64,000 bases of DNA from Robertmurraya sp047302285 (GCF_047302285.1 NZ_CP154845.1:3596001-3660000), one strand, 5' to 3'; shown: positions 16,715 through 23,630, counted from the first letter of the stretch. The notes: generated by a model from the sequence alone, not told the origin. Numbers and translations are program-made.

Positions 16715-17355
16715 GCGAAAACAATCTCCTTTTTGGGTATTCGGATTTTTCCTCTGGCGATGTCGTGGATTTCTTCTAGCCTTTCAAAAAATTCATTTCC
16801 TTCTCTTTCATTCTGAGGAACAGGGAAGTATTGAACCATATTTTCAGTGTCATATAAATTTAGTTTCATAATCTTCTTAGCCTTGTACATCGGCAAGAAC
16901 TGTTTGTGCATGAACTCTTTTGTCTGATAGTCATAGAAATAGTATTGAAAACCTTTGTCCCCGATTTTTCGAGCTGTTATCAAAACTTCAACAATGGAAC
17001 GTACTCTTGCATCCACAAAATTAATTGAAGGAGCGCTATAAATTTGTACTGATTTCATTTTACGTGTAAGCTGCATAACATCTGTCAAAACGGATTGACC
17101 GTATTTGCTCCATTTTCGGTTAGAGAATGCAAAGTTAGCTTCATCAAATATACAAATACTTCCCTGAGCTTCTGCAACTCTGTACCAATCTGTATAGTGT
17201 GTCATAGGGGTAGAATCCTCTAAATCGTAATTTGAGAAAAGCTCAATCTTTCCCCCTTGTCGTTCTACTTTACCCTTCCAGTAATGCGCTAGAATGGAAG
17301 CAAGGAGAGTTTTGCCTGCTCCAAGTGATCCCTGGACAAAAAAGTGATGGGCCAT
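16711..17355 (-). CDS. Zot/pI-type filamentous-phage morphogenesis ATPase
   Basis: A 214-aa ATPase. Walker A FVQGSLGAGKTLL (residues 6-18), ELFSNYDLED, Walker B GSICIFDEANFAFSNRKW (about residues 66-83), and LTRKMKSVQIYSAP (sensor region) follow the N-terminal Zot domain, the marker of inovirus virion extrusion. Classical Zot/pI proteins are longer, with a membrane helix after the ATPase domain. Here no helix is present, so a separate membrane partner, perhaps the 131-aa protein at 17893-18288, is needed. The start overlaps the stop of the 38-aa gene by 1 bp (TAATG). Despite the historical name, nothing suggests a toxin. Confidence 0.85.
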   Translation of the reverse strand: MAHHFFVQGSLGAGKTLLASILAHYWKGKVERQGGKIELFSNYDLEDSTPMTHYTDWYRVAEAQGSICIFDEANFAFSNRKWSKYGQSVLTDVMQLTRKMKSVQIYSAPSINFVDARVRSIVEVLITARKIGDKGFQYYFYDYQTKEFMHKQFLPMYKAKKIMKLNLYDTENMVQYFPVPQNEREGNEFFERLEEIHDIARGKIRIPKKEIVFA

Positions 17356-17471
17356 TATTTTCCGTCCTCCTTTTTACCTTCTTTTTCTAATATTCTTCTC
17401 CAGTACTCTTCGATAACGGGAAGAGCTGATGTTTTCCCAGTTCCTTGTTTACCTGTGATTTTATTTTCCAT
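17355..17471 (-). CDS. 38-aa stand-alone Walker A peptide, a mini-copy of the Zot N-terminus
   Basis: Begins MENKITGKQGTGKTSALPVI and contains EEYWRRILEKEGKK. It carries a perfect P-loop GxxGxGKT. The YW pair is exactly eight residues after GKT, and ExxGxK follows, as in the full ATPase next door (GAGKT, then HYW, then ERQGGK). It has start and stop overlaps of 1 bp with both neighbours (TAATG on both sides), so it is inside a coupled translation string. It is either the remnant of a duplicated ATPase or a small regulatory subunit; the tight overlaps favour a maintained gene. Confidence 0.6.
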   Translation of the reverse strand: MENKITGKQGTGKTSALPVIEEYWRRILEKEGKKEDGK

Positions 17472-17833
17472 TACTTCTTAACCCCCTTTTCTGCCAATAC
17501 AATAGGCTTCGGAGGTTTAGGTATTAAAGCTTCAATCGTATCTAAATAGTAATTCGGATCAGCTATATGAGTTTTACCATCATTGAGAATGTAATCATAC
17601 AATCCTTTATAGGGATTTCCATTTGGATGAAGGTATTTATTTTCACCCATCTTTTCTAATAAAATTAAAGCTTTCATTTGTGGCTCTCTCAAATTTTGAG
17701 AGAGCTTTGTCATTTCTTCTATTACCTGTTTTATATCTGATATATGAGCAACCTGAGGAAATAGATCGTCACCAATCGCACTTTGCAGCTTCTCGGCATT
17801 ATTTGAATAAATAGGTACGTTATTCTCTTGCAT
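17471..17833 (-). CDS. 120-aa soluble protein, unknown
   Basis: Begins MQENNVPIYSNNAEKLQSAI and ends IPKPPKPIVLAEKGVKK. It has a mid-region LRPxQMKAL-like helix and a conserved-looking HPNGNPYKGLYDYI turn. The ribosome site AAGGAG precedes the ATG. No membrane helix or signal peptide. It lies directly upstream of the P-loop genes; the function is unknown. Confidence 0.6.
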   Translation of the reverse strand: MQENNVPIYSNNAEKLQSAIGDDLFPQVAHISDIKQVIEEMTKLSQNLREPQMKALILLEKMGENKYLHPNGNPYKGLYDYILNDGKTHIADPNYYLDTIEALIPKPPKPIVLAEKGVKK

Positions 17834-17892
17834 TTAGTGGACAACTCCTTGATATAACAAATTTAATTTCGCTGTAGGACGTTTCTCAAGCA

Positions 17893-18288
17893 TTAGTTCG
17901 CACAGCTCGTAATACCCATCACAATAAAAGCTACAAATACTAGACCGAAAAGAAAAATCTTCGTACCGTCGAGATTATTCGGTGGAACTGGCGGTCTATA
18001 AGCAGTCACTTGTTCTAGTACCATGCTCATTTCTAATCTTGCAAGCCGTTCTGTTTCTCTTATCGATTGACTAGGGGCTCTGTAAAAAAAGTTTCGTCCT
18101 TCTTTACCTGTTGTAATTTCGCAATCTTCCAGGGGGACTTTACAAGTTCCCGCCACAATCACCGCATCTTCCTCGATTGCCGTAACCCTGTGAATATCAC
18201 TTATTTTTTTATCATCATCAAATACGATCAAAAGATCCGTGGTTTCAAATAAATACTCATCATCTTCTTTACGTTTTAGAAATCCCAT
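17893..18288 (-). CDS. 131-aa membrane-anchored protein, candidate partner of the Zot ATPase
   Basis: I start at the ATG ending at 18288 (MGFLKRKEDDEYLFETTDLL), just after the stop of the 45-aa gene and behind AAAAGGTGGG; a longer upstream reading overlaps that gene. A soluble beta-rich N-terminal domain (residues 1-95) is followed by a proline linker (YRPPVPPNNLDG) and one C-terminal helix (KIFLFGLVFVAFIVMGI). The layout is a cytoplasmic domain tethered by one helix. It could be the membrane part missing from the short Zot protein; this is an inference from architecture and position only. Confidence 0.65.
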   Translation of the reverse strand: MGFLKRKEDDEYLFETTDLLIVFDDDKKISDIHRVTAIEEDAVIVAGTCKVPLEDCEITTGKEGRNFFYRAPSQSIRETERLARLEMSMVLEQVTAYRPPVPPNNLDGTKIFLFGLVFVAFIVMGITSCAN

Positions 18289-18289
18289 T

Positions 18290-18427
18290 CTAGTAACCCA
18301 CCTTTTTTTGTTTTGGCTTTTTATTATTTGACTTTTGATAAACCTTCCAAGCGAGGAAAACAACTGTTGCGACTCCTCCAGCCGTTCCTGCTCCAACTAC
18401 ATACATGTATACAAATGCTTCTGCCAT
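18290..18427 (-). CDS. 45-aa single-helix membrane protein, coat-like
   Basis: MAEAFVYMYVVGAGTAGGVA, then TVVFLAWKVYQKSNNKKPKQ and a basic end. Short acidic N-terminus, one Gly/Ala/Val-rich helix (residues 6-27), and a Lys-rich tail: the charge layout of filamentous-phage coat proteins. Strong ribosome site AAAGGAGG. The stop is one base before the next ATG. Confidence 0.7.
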   Translation of the reverse strand: MAEAFVYMYVVGAGTAGGVATVVFLAWKVYQKSNNKKPKQKKVGY

Positions 18428-18445
18428 ATTAAAAACCTCCTTTTT

Positions 18446-18727
18446 TTACCACCACTTAACTCCATCTTTAATCGAATAGTACATGCGCATAACCGATCGA
18501 AAGATTAATAGTGTAACCAGTAGCACGACACTAGCTAAAAGAGAAGTGACTACCATTTGCCATGAGGACGGTAAATCACCTAGTACACTAAAATATTTCC
18601 CTATGTCAATTCCTTGCGCGTTAATCATTTGTATGGATTGCAGCCGTTCGATTGCAAGTTCCAAAACCTCAATTGGCGGCTGGAAAATCTTATTAATAAA
18701 GCTTATAATCGTATCCTTTATACCCAC
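18446..18727 (-). CDS. 93-aa membrane protein, minor coat candidate
   Basis: Starts GTG immediately after the stop of the previous gene, whose end GGTGATTAA serves as ribosome site. The N-terminus is amphipathic (IISFINKIFQPPIEVLELAI), then one strong helix (residues 58-80, VVTSLLASVVLLVTLLIFRS) and a short basic end. No family recognised. It belongs to the small membrane-protein series between the 571-aa protein and the Zot gene. Confidence 0.65.
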   Translation of the reverse strand: MGIKDTIISFINKIFQPPIEVLELAIERLQSIQMINAQGIDIGKYFSVLGDLPSSWQMVVTSLLASVVLLVTLLIFRSVMRMYYSIKDGVKWW

Positions 18728-19177
18728 TTAATCACCACCTACCCGAATAGATGATATTAATTTAATTGCACTTATTGCTGTTGCAAACCAAATTCCAAAA
18801 CTCATAATGACAGCGAAACTATTGAGCGAAAATACGTCGGCATAATCAAAGAGACGCCCCATCAATTCGCTATATCCATGACCACCACTTCCTCTCGGTG
18901 AGTAAACTAAGCTTCCTAACGTCCTTCCGAGTCCAACGATTAAAGACCATAAGACTTTTAACGCTTCGAACAAAACCAAGAAGAGTTTAGCAGCAAGTAC
19001 ACCTATCATATAAAGGAGATATAAAAGCCCTTCGATAACTTCATAAATCGCCGTAAAAAAAGCTACTAATATATCAACTAACCCTTGAAAAAGATTTTTG
19101 ATTAAGTTCCCAATCCATACGATAACGGACCATATAACACTAAATAATTTTCCGAATGCGTCGCCGACAATCCCCAT
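18728..19177 (-). CDS. 149-aa multi-helix membrane protein, pVI-like position
   Basis: Highly hydrophobic: residues 10-90 form a near-continuous series of membrane-seeking helices (LFSVIWSVIVWIGNLIKNLF, then IGVLAAKLFLVLFEALKVLW), and a last helix lies at about 120-142. In filamentous phages the hydrophobic tip protein pVI is encoded just after pIII and just before the pI/Zot ATPase; this gene has the same place after the 571-aa tip candidate. The role is inferred from order and composition, not sequence identity. The ATG overlaps the previous stop (TAATG). Confidence 0.65.
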   Translation of the reverse strand: MGIVGDAFGKLFSVIWSVIVWIGNLIKNLFQGLVDILVAFFTAIYEVIEGLLYLLYMIGVLAAKLFLVLFEALKVLWSLIVGLGRTLGSLVYSPRGSGGHGYSELMGRLFDYADVFSLNSFAVIMSFGIWFATAISAIKLISSIRVGGD

Positions 19178-19347
19178 TAATAGCGCCTCCTTCGTCCTCC
19201 TGGAGAACCATCAAAGGCGGAATGAATTAATCCAATCAATTCTTCACTGAACACTATTCCCATCAAGAGTAAGAGGAAAGGGGAAAGGAAAAGCATATTC
19301 CCCTTAAACACAATCTCAATAATCGTCTGTATAAATTCTGTATTCAT
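19177..19347 (-). CDS. 56-aa single-helix membrane protein with an Arg tail
   Basis: MNTEFIQTIIEIVFKGNMLF, LSPFLLLLMGIVFSEELIGL, then IHSAFDGSPGGRRRRY. One long helix (residues 17-34) and a C-terminal RRRR suited to contact DNA. Short gap after the 571-aa gene; overlaps the next ATG by 1 bp. It is coat-like in layout. No family recognised. Confidence 0.65.
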   Translation of the reverse strand: MNTEFIQTIIEIVFKGNMLFLSPFLLLLMGIVFSEELIGLIHSAFDGSPGGRRRRY

Positions 19348-19353
19348 TGATTA

Positions 19354-21069
19354 TTAGCCTCCCCTTCTTGTTCGTGGTTCCCGTTCTGTTACCTTCTCTT
19401 TGGTGCTGCTATTACTTCCACCACTTCTAAATGATGAGTAAATTGTATTGATGACTTTCGGCACAAATCGAAAAGCTAAAGCTAAGAGTATGAAGGCTGC
19501 AACCAAACCAACTAAACTCATTCCTGCTGTTACCATATCTTTAGCTGTGAATGGTAGCTTCGCATTACCAATACTCACCCCTCCACTACTATCAGGCGGT
19601 TTTATCGGACTTCCTTCTTTCCCAGAATCCGAAATAGGTATTAAAGTTACTTTAGGATTATCGAAAATGTCATACTTCATGGAATCTTTTGGAATTAGAA
19701 TTTCTTTTAACTCTGCATCCACCGTTCTATATTCCTGTCCATCAATTAGTACTTTTACTTTTCCTGTTGTTGGCTGTGACCAGGTATAAAGAAAGTCTCC
19801 ATTTTCATCCTCTGTGTAAACTCCTCCCACTAATTCAGGTTCTGGTTCTTCCAATGTCGTAGCTTGTATAACCGTTCCCTCTGATTCGGCATCAGCTATA
19901 TTAACCGTAGTCATTTTGTAACTGTATGTCGTTTCTGGCTCAACTGTAAGGTCGTTCCAGTACGTTCCATTCGTTTCGAACATAGGGCTAAAATCTTCAT
20001 TTTCGGCTGCATACGCTGTCATGGGCTTAAATAGATTCATAAAGCTTGTTTCCGTTGTTTCTTGTTCACTCTCATCTACTTTTCTATAAATCTTTACATG
20101 ATTAAAAAACTCACTTTGCGGATTGCTCCAGGAAAGATTTACTCTGTCATGTTTTGCATTTGCATTTAAGTTATTTACTTCTGGAACTAAAGGAACATCA
20201 TCAGTAGATACTTTTATAGATTGTCCGTATGTTTCTTCTCCTTCACTATCAACGGCTTTTATAGTGAAATTATATTCTTGAGATGGGCTCAATTCTTTAA
20301 AAGTATAGGTCTCTCCAGTAAAATTTGTTTCTACTAATTCCCCGTTTTTATAAATATTTAAATACGAAAAAATAGATTCCTCTGGATTTTTCCAACTGAT
20401 AGTTATTTCAGCAGGTAAGGTTTTTAACAGAGACAAATTTTTAACATCAGACAACTTGATAATTTCCTCTGTAGACAATATATAGGGGTCTGATTTTGTC
20501 CCTGTTCCTACTTTAAGTAATCCAGGCATTAAGTATAAGGAAGGTCTTACGCTCACGCTGGTAGTAGGAGCATAAACACCATTGTAGCCTTGCGTTGTGA
20601 TAGCTATAACGCTCCCCCCTTTTCCCCTTGGGGTTAAAGTCCAAAATTCATAAATTGGGTTAGGTAAAACCGTTCCTTTGTATGTTCCCCACTCACTAGC
20701 TGATAACAGTCCTATTTTGGTAGTCACTGTTTTTTTAAATACATTATCTGTATCTTTTATTTCCCAACTTTTATTAGCTACAAAACTAGATATTTCACCC
20801 AAATTACTCAAAAAAGTTTGGTTTAGATAATAACCAACATTAGAAGAATTAGAAGGATCGTATAAATCAGAAGCACTAGAGAATCTTCTATTTTCTAAAT
20901 ATCCATCATAAAATAGATAGTCTGTTGAAGGATTTAAAACCTTAAATACATAACCATTTAGTTCTACATAATCACCTTGCTTAAACCCATAATTTGAGGC
21001 ACTTGCAGCAGCAGGAATTATTAAAAAGGCTGCCAATGCAATAAATGCTGCAAGTAATTTTTTCATCAT
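19354..21069 (-). CDS. 571-aa secreted fibronectin-type protein ending in a coat-protein-like anchor (pIII-like tip/adhesin candidate)
   Basis: Order of parts: signal peptide (residues 1-24, LLAAFIALAAFLIIPAAASA); an N-terminal beta-rich domain to about residue 200 ending SVSVRPSLYLMPGLLKVGTG; fibronectin-type III-like repeats at about 205-290 and 295-405 (ITISWKNPEES, VNLSWSNPQSE, with YSYKMTTVN-type strands); a further beta segment at about 410-490; then residues 505-550, 33 of 46 identical to the 67-aa coat candidate at 22353-22556 (both contain DMVTAGM and LAFRFVPK). A charged tail follows. Filamentous-phage pIII has the same plan: secreted receptor-binding domains on a membrane/virion anchor. 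A cell-surface adhesin with a borrowed anchor is the alternative. Confidence 0.8.
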   Translation of the reverse strand: MMKKLLAAFIALAAFLIIPAAASASNYGFKQGDYVELNGYVFKVLNPSTDYLFYDGYLENRRFSSASDLYDPSNSSNVGYYLNQTFLSNLGEISSFVANKSWEIKDTDNVFKKTVTTKIGLLSASEWGTYKGTVLPNPIYEFWTLTPRGKGGSVIAITTQGYNGVYAPTTSVSVRPSLYLMPGLLKVGTGTKSDPYILSTEEIIKLSDVKNLSLLKTLPAEITISWKNPEESIFSYLNIYKNGELVETNFTGETYTFKELSPSQEYNFTIKAVDSEGEETYGQSIKVSTDDVPLVPEVNNLNANAKHDRVNLSWSNPQSEFFNHVKIYRKVDESEQETTETSFMNLFKPMTAYAAENEDFSPMFETNGTYWNDLTVEPETTYSYKMTTVNIADAESEGTVIQATTLEEPEPELVGGVYTEDENGDFLYTWSQPTTGKVKVLIDGQEYRTVDAELKEILIPKDSMKYDIFDNPKVTLIPISDSGKEGSPIKPPDSSGGVSIGNAKLPFTAKDMVTAGMSLVGLVAAFILLALAFRFVPKVINTIYSSFRSGGSNSSTKEKVTEREPRTRRGG

Positions 21070-21084
21070 ATCTCCCTCCTATTT

Positions 21085-22269
21085 CTACATTGGATTCCCT
21101 GGTATTGGAGGACTTCCATCATCCCCTCCTGGTATTGGTGGATTCCACTCATTGTTTCCAGGCATTGGCGGACTCCAACTCCCTCCATTATCACCTGGAA
21201 CAGGGGGACCACTTTCATCATCACTACCACTTCCCCCAGGAATAGGTGGACTATAACTCCCACCATCCCCTGGTGTTGGAGCCTGACCGCCTTGATCTTC
21301 TGGAACGGGTGCCGTTCCTATGTTATCCTCTGGCATCGGTGCACTTGCTCCATCATCTTCTGGTATTGGAGCATCCCCCGTTTCGTCCTCTGGAACGGGG
21401 GCGTCCTCTTCATTATCTTTTGGTGGTGGGGGTGCGAAGTTATCCTCGTCTTTCGGAACATTGTCCTTAAACTCATCTTGTGATGGTAAATTATCGACTG
21501 GATCCATGATCGTAAAACCATCAGATGTATCTGGTGTTTCTGGTATTTTTGGAGCTTCGTCTTTTATTTTGCTGTAATCTGTATCTCCTAGCCCGGGAGC
21601 TTCGTTTCCCTGTGGGGCTGAATCCTTAAATCCTCTATCATCTATTCCACCTAGACTAGATGGTGGTGATGGTGGGTTAGGAGCTGACCCTAATAAATTT
21701 CCTAAATCACCTATTAAACTAGGTACAATAGTATCTCTAAAGGTGTTAGCTACTTGCTGCCAATTCGGAGCAGGAGGAATAGCGTTCTTTATTTCATCAA
21801 GCTTACCCATGTAGATTGACCAATTAGGACATTCAAAAACTGCGCATGAGTCACATCCTTCTTCTGGAGATGGATCGTTAGGTTCAACCCCACTCATACA
21901 TGATTCATTTTGTACCTCGTCCGAATAGAATTTAAGTGTTCCAAGCACGTTCCCTGACCGGTCATAATAAACTGATCGATAATATGTTTTACACGAAAAA
22001 TACGATAACCCCGTAAAATTACCACCATCTATATCACTTTCCGCAATAATTGTAGAATAGCTGCTGTCGCTATATCCTGCGAGCCATACACGATAAACAT
22101 TGGTATCATCAAAATGGATAATATAGCGATCTTCACTAGCTTGATAATGAGGATCCTCTTGAAATATCGAACCTGTTCTCTCATACATCACAATCGCGAA
22201 TGTAGATGGAGTAACCACGAAGTATAAAACAGCCATAAAAAAAAGGGAAATTATGCTTTTTTTCAACAT
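21085..22269 (-). CDS. 394-aa secreted proline-rich protein with PEDxxxAP/PPIPG repeats
   Basis: Signal peptide (residues 1-25, SIISLFFMAVLYFVVTPSTF). A folded N-terminal domain to about 135 is followed by a cysteine cluster EEGCDSCAVFECPNW and a helical stretch resembling MGKLDEIKNAIPPAPNW. From about residue 200 the protein is low-complexity, with repeats of the type VPEDETGDAPIPEDDG and later PPIPG / PPMPG. There is no C-terminal membrane helix or LPxTG sorting signal. The gene lies between the coat candidate and the 571-aa protein. It may be a spike or spacer exposed on the virion or cell surface; no family recognised. Confidence 0.7.
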   Translation of the reverse strand: MLKKSIISLFFMAVLYFVVTPSTFAIVMYERTGSIFQEDPHYQASEDRYIIHFDDTNVYRVWLAGYSDSSYSTIIAESDIDGGNFTGLSYFSCKTYYRSVYYDRSGNVLGTLKFYSDEVQNESCMSGVEPNDPSPEEGCDSCAVFECPNWSIYMGKLDEIKNAIPPAPNWQQVANTFRDTIVPSLIGDLGNLLGSAPNPPSPPSSLGGIDDRGFKDSAPQGNEAPGLGDTDYSKIKDEAPKIPETPDTSDGFTIMDPVDNLPSQDEFKDNVPKDEDNFAPPPPKDNEEDAPVPEDETGDAPIPEDDGASAPMPEDNIGTAPVPEDQGGQAPTPGDGGSYSPPIPGGSGSDDESGPPVPGDNGGSWSPPMPGNNEWNPPIPGGDDGSPPIPGNPM

Positions 22270-22291
22270 GACTTATACCACGCTTTCCTAT

Positions 22292-22334
22292 AAAAAAGGG
22301 GGAAAGAGCGTTTCGCACTCTTCCCCCCTTTTTT
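22292..22334 (-). terminator. Strong terminator directly after the coat candidate
   Basis: AAAAAAGGGGGAAAGAG paired with CTCTTCCCCCCTTTTTT around a 9-nt loop. In classical filamentous phages a terminator after the major coat gene makes coat mRNA the most abundant; the position here is equivalent. Confidence 0.85.
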
Positions 22335-22352
22335 ACAAAAGATATTAGGCTA

Positions 22353-22556
22353 TTAGGCTCTTCCGCCACTACCACTACGGAAAGCTGAAAAAATAACTGT
22401 GATGATTTTTGGTACAAATCGGAAAGCTAAACCTAGAAGTACGAATGCTCCTACAACTCCAAGAAGTGCCATACCTGCTGTAACCATGTCATTCACCGTA
22501 AATGGCAATGTAATTCCTGTTAAATCTACCAAATTAGATCCCTCCATAATTTTCAT
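22353..22556 (-). CDS. 67-aa major coat protein candidate
   Basis: MKIMEGSNLVDLTGITLPFT, then VNDMVTAGMALLGVVGAFVL and a basic end (FRFVPK, FSAFRSGSGG). A short N-terminal part, one membrane helix (residues 24-45) and a C-terminal segment with Arg/Lys are the plan of filamentous-phage major coat proteins. It has a strong AAAGGAGG ribosome site and a strong terminator after it, both expected for the most abundant protein. The same 46-residue module ends the 571-aa protein. It lacks an obvious cleavable signal peptide, so it would insert uncleaved, as in some inoviruses. Confidence 0.75.
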   Translation of the reverse strand: MKIMEGSNLVDLTGITLPFTVNDMVTAGMALLGVVGAFVLLGLAFRFVPKIITVIFSAFRSGSGGRA

Positions 22557-22613
22557 TTTCCTCCTTTATGCAAAGAGTTTTTATAATATCGAGTTTCCTC
22601 GATGATTAACAAT

Positions 22614-22814
22614 TTAATAATGCTTTATTTCGTAATCGTCTTCGTCATCATCTTTTCTAGCCTCTTTAAAAATTCGAATGATGATGCCGATGGTGAATCC
22701 CACAGCGATTAAGGCAAACATCAACATGACCATAGGAGAAGCTGACGTGAGTATCGTTTTCACATATCCCCAAAACTCCATCATTCTAGCTTCTGTAAAA
22801 AAATTCATGCTCAT
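22614..22814 (-). CDS. 66-aa single-helix membrane protein
   Basis: MSMNFFTEARMMEFWGYVKT, a helix at about residues 27-49 (PMVMLMFALIAVGFTIGIII), then an acidic tail EARKDDDEDDYEIKHY. The acidic cytoplasmic end differs from the basic ends of its neighbours, so it is less likely to bind DNA. The start overlaps the stop of the 53-aa gene (ATGA). Confidence 0.65.
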   Translation of the reverse strand: MSMNFFTEARMMEFWGYVKTILTSASPMVMLMFALIAVGFTIGIIIRIFKEARKDDDEDDYEIKHY

Positions 22815-22972
22815 GAACTTCTACTTGCCTTTACAGCTTTGATAATAACTGTGATTAGTAATCCCACAGCGATTATAGCGACGATTATCATAACAAAGTT
22901 TGCTGCTGTTCTTAGCAAGAATCCGAATGATTCCCAAAAGAAAGTCCAATCCCACACACCCGATAAATTCAC
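22811..22972 (-). CDS. 53-aa single-helix membrane protein, coat-like
   Basis: Starts GTG behind AAAGGGG. MNLSGVWDWTFFWESFGFLL, then RTAANFVMIIVAIIAVGLLI and TVIIKAVKASRSS. Aromatic N-terminus, one helix (residues 24-44) and a basic tail. It overlaps the next gene by 4 bp. No family recognised. Confidence 0.65.
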   Translation of the reverse strand: MNLSGVWDWTFFWESFGFLLRTAANFVMIIVAIIAVGLLITVIIKAVKASRSS

Positions 22973-22988
22973 AATTTACTAGCCCCTT

Positions 22989-23120
22989 TCATTTTCTTCT
23001 AAATTCGATGACCGTTAATGATAGGGTTACTAGAATCGCCCAGGTGATTAAGGCGGTCATTATGTCTGGATTGCCAAGAAAATAGCTGAATGCGTAAGCC
23101 ATGAGTCCGCCTATTTCCAC
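22989..23120 (-). CDS. 43-aa single-helix membrane protein
   Basis: Starts GTG at 23120 behind AGGGGG. MEIGGLMAYAFSYFLGNPDI, MTALITWAILVTLSLTVIEF and a basic end RRK. One helix at about residues 20-38. Part of the coupled run of tiny membrane proteins. Confidence 0.6.
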   Translation of the reverse strand: MEIGGLMAYAFSYFLGNPDIMTALITWAILVTLSLTVIEFRRK

Positions 23121-23267
23121 TTAATCAACCCCCTTGCGCTTGTCCCGCCATGCTGTGGCTGCCGTTACTATCAGACTAAAAATCGGAAAAGTAATAGCGC
23201 AAGCTGCAAAAAACACAATGTACGTGAAGATAATGTCTTTTGGTGTCTGATTGAAAACATCATACAT
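23121..23267 (-). CDS. 48-aa single-helix membrane protein
   Basis: MYDVFNQTPKDIIFTYIVFF, AACAITFPIFSLIVTAATAW, then RDKRKGVD. One long helix (residues 12-38) with a basic tail. The ribosome site is GGAGG. The stop lies directly before the next start. Confidence 0.65.
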   Translation of the reverse strand: MYDVFNQTPKDIIFTYIVFFAACAITFPIFSLIVTAATAWRDKRKGVD

Positions 23268-23273
23268 TTTTTG

Positions 23274-23504
23274 TTACCTCCTAATAATTCGGCTTAGTAC
23301 CAGGAATATTAGGATTGCAATTAATGAGGTCGATACTAGCAAATCACCTATTGTAATCTCATGAATTATGTTGATTTTTCCCTTTTCATTTTCGAAACGA
23401 GTCATATCTCTGATTTCAACAGGGACAACTACTTGAGGTGTAAAATCCGAAATAATATCTTGATTCTCAACTGTAGGATTTGAATTAACTGTCTCTGGCT
23501 CCAT
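23274..23504 (-). CDS. 76-aa protein with a C-terminal membrane helix, first gene of the assembly operon
   Basis: I start at the ATG ending at 23504 (MEPETVNSNPTVENQDIISD), behind AGAGGTGAT, not 19 codons upstream. The N-terminal 50 residues are polar and acidic; one helix (LLVSTSLIAILIFLVLS) is followed by RIIRR. It may lie on the outside of the membrane or virion, anchored by its C-terminus. No family recognised. Confidence 0.6.
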   Translation of the reverse strand: MEPETVNSNPTVENQDIISDFTPQVVVPVEIRDMTRFENEKGKINIIHEITIGDLLVSTSLIAILIFLVLSRIIRR

Positions 23505-23552
23505 ACAATGATCACCTCTTGAAATCAATATAAAGTCTTTTCCCCAACACTT

Positions 23553-23630
23553 GTATCCCAAAAAAAATTTTGGGATACGTTAAAAGGGAAATGAAAGAAA
23601 AAAGTACATTTTTCCTCATTTCCCTTTTAA
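23553..23630. repeat. Two adjacent long hairpins between the replication and assembly modules
   Basis: First hairpin: GTATCCCAAAA and TTTTGGGATAC (11-bp arms, 4-nt loop) at 23553-23578. Second: TTAAAAGGGAAATGA and TCATTTCCCTTTTAA (15-bp perfect arms, 21-nt loop) at 23580-23594 and 23616-23630. Neither has the T-run of a normal terminator. Together with the AT-rich tract at 23700-23735 they fill the 215-bp gap 23505-23719. Hairpins in one intergenic region serve as origin and packaging signal in filamentous phages. Confidence 0.7.

Noticed and set aside
16711..17355. Zonula occludens toxin
   Set aside because: Only the N-terminal assembly ATPase domain is present; the secreted toxin fragment of Vibrio Zot is absent, so the toxin name would mislead.
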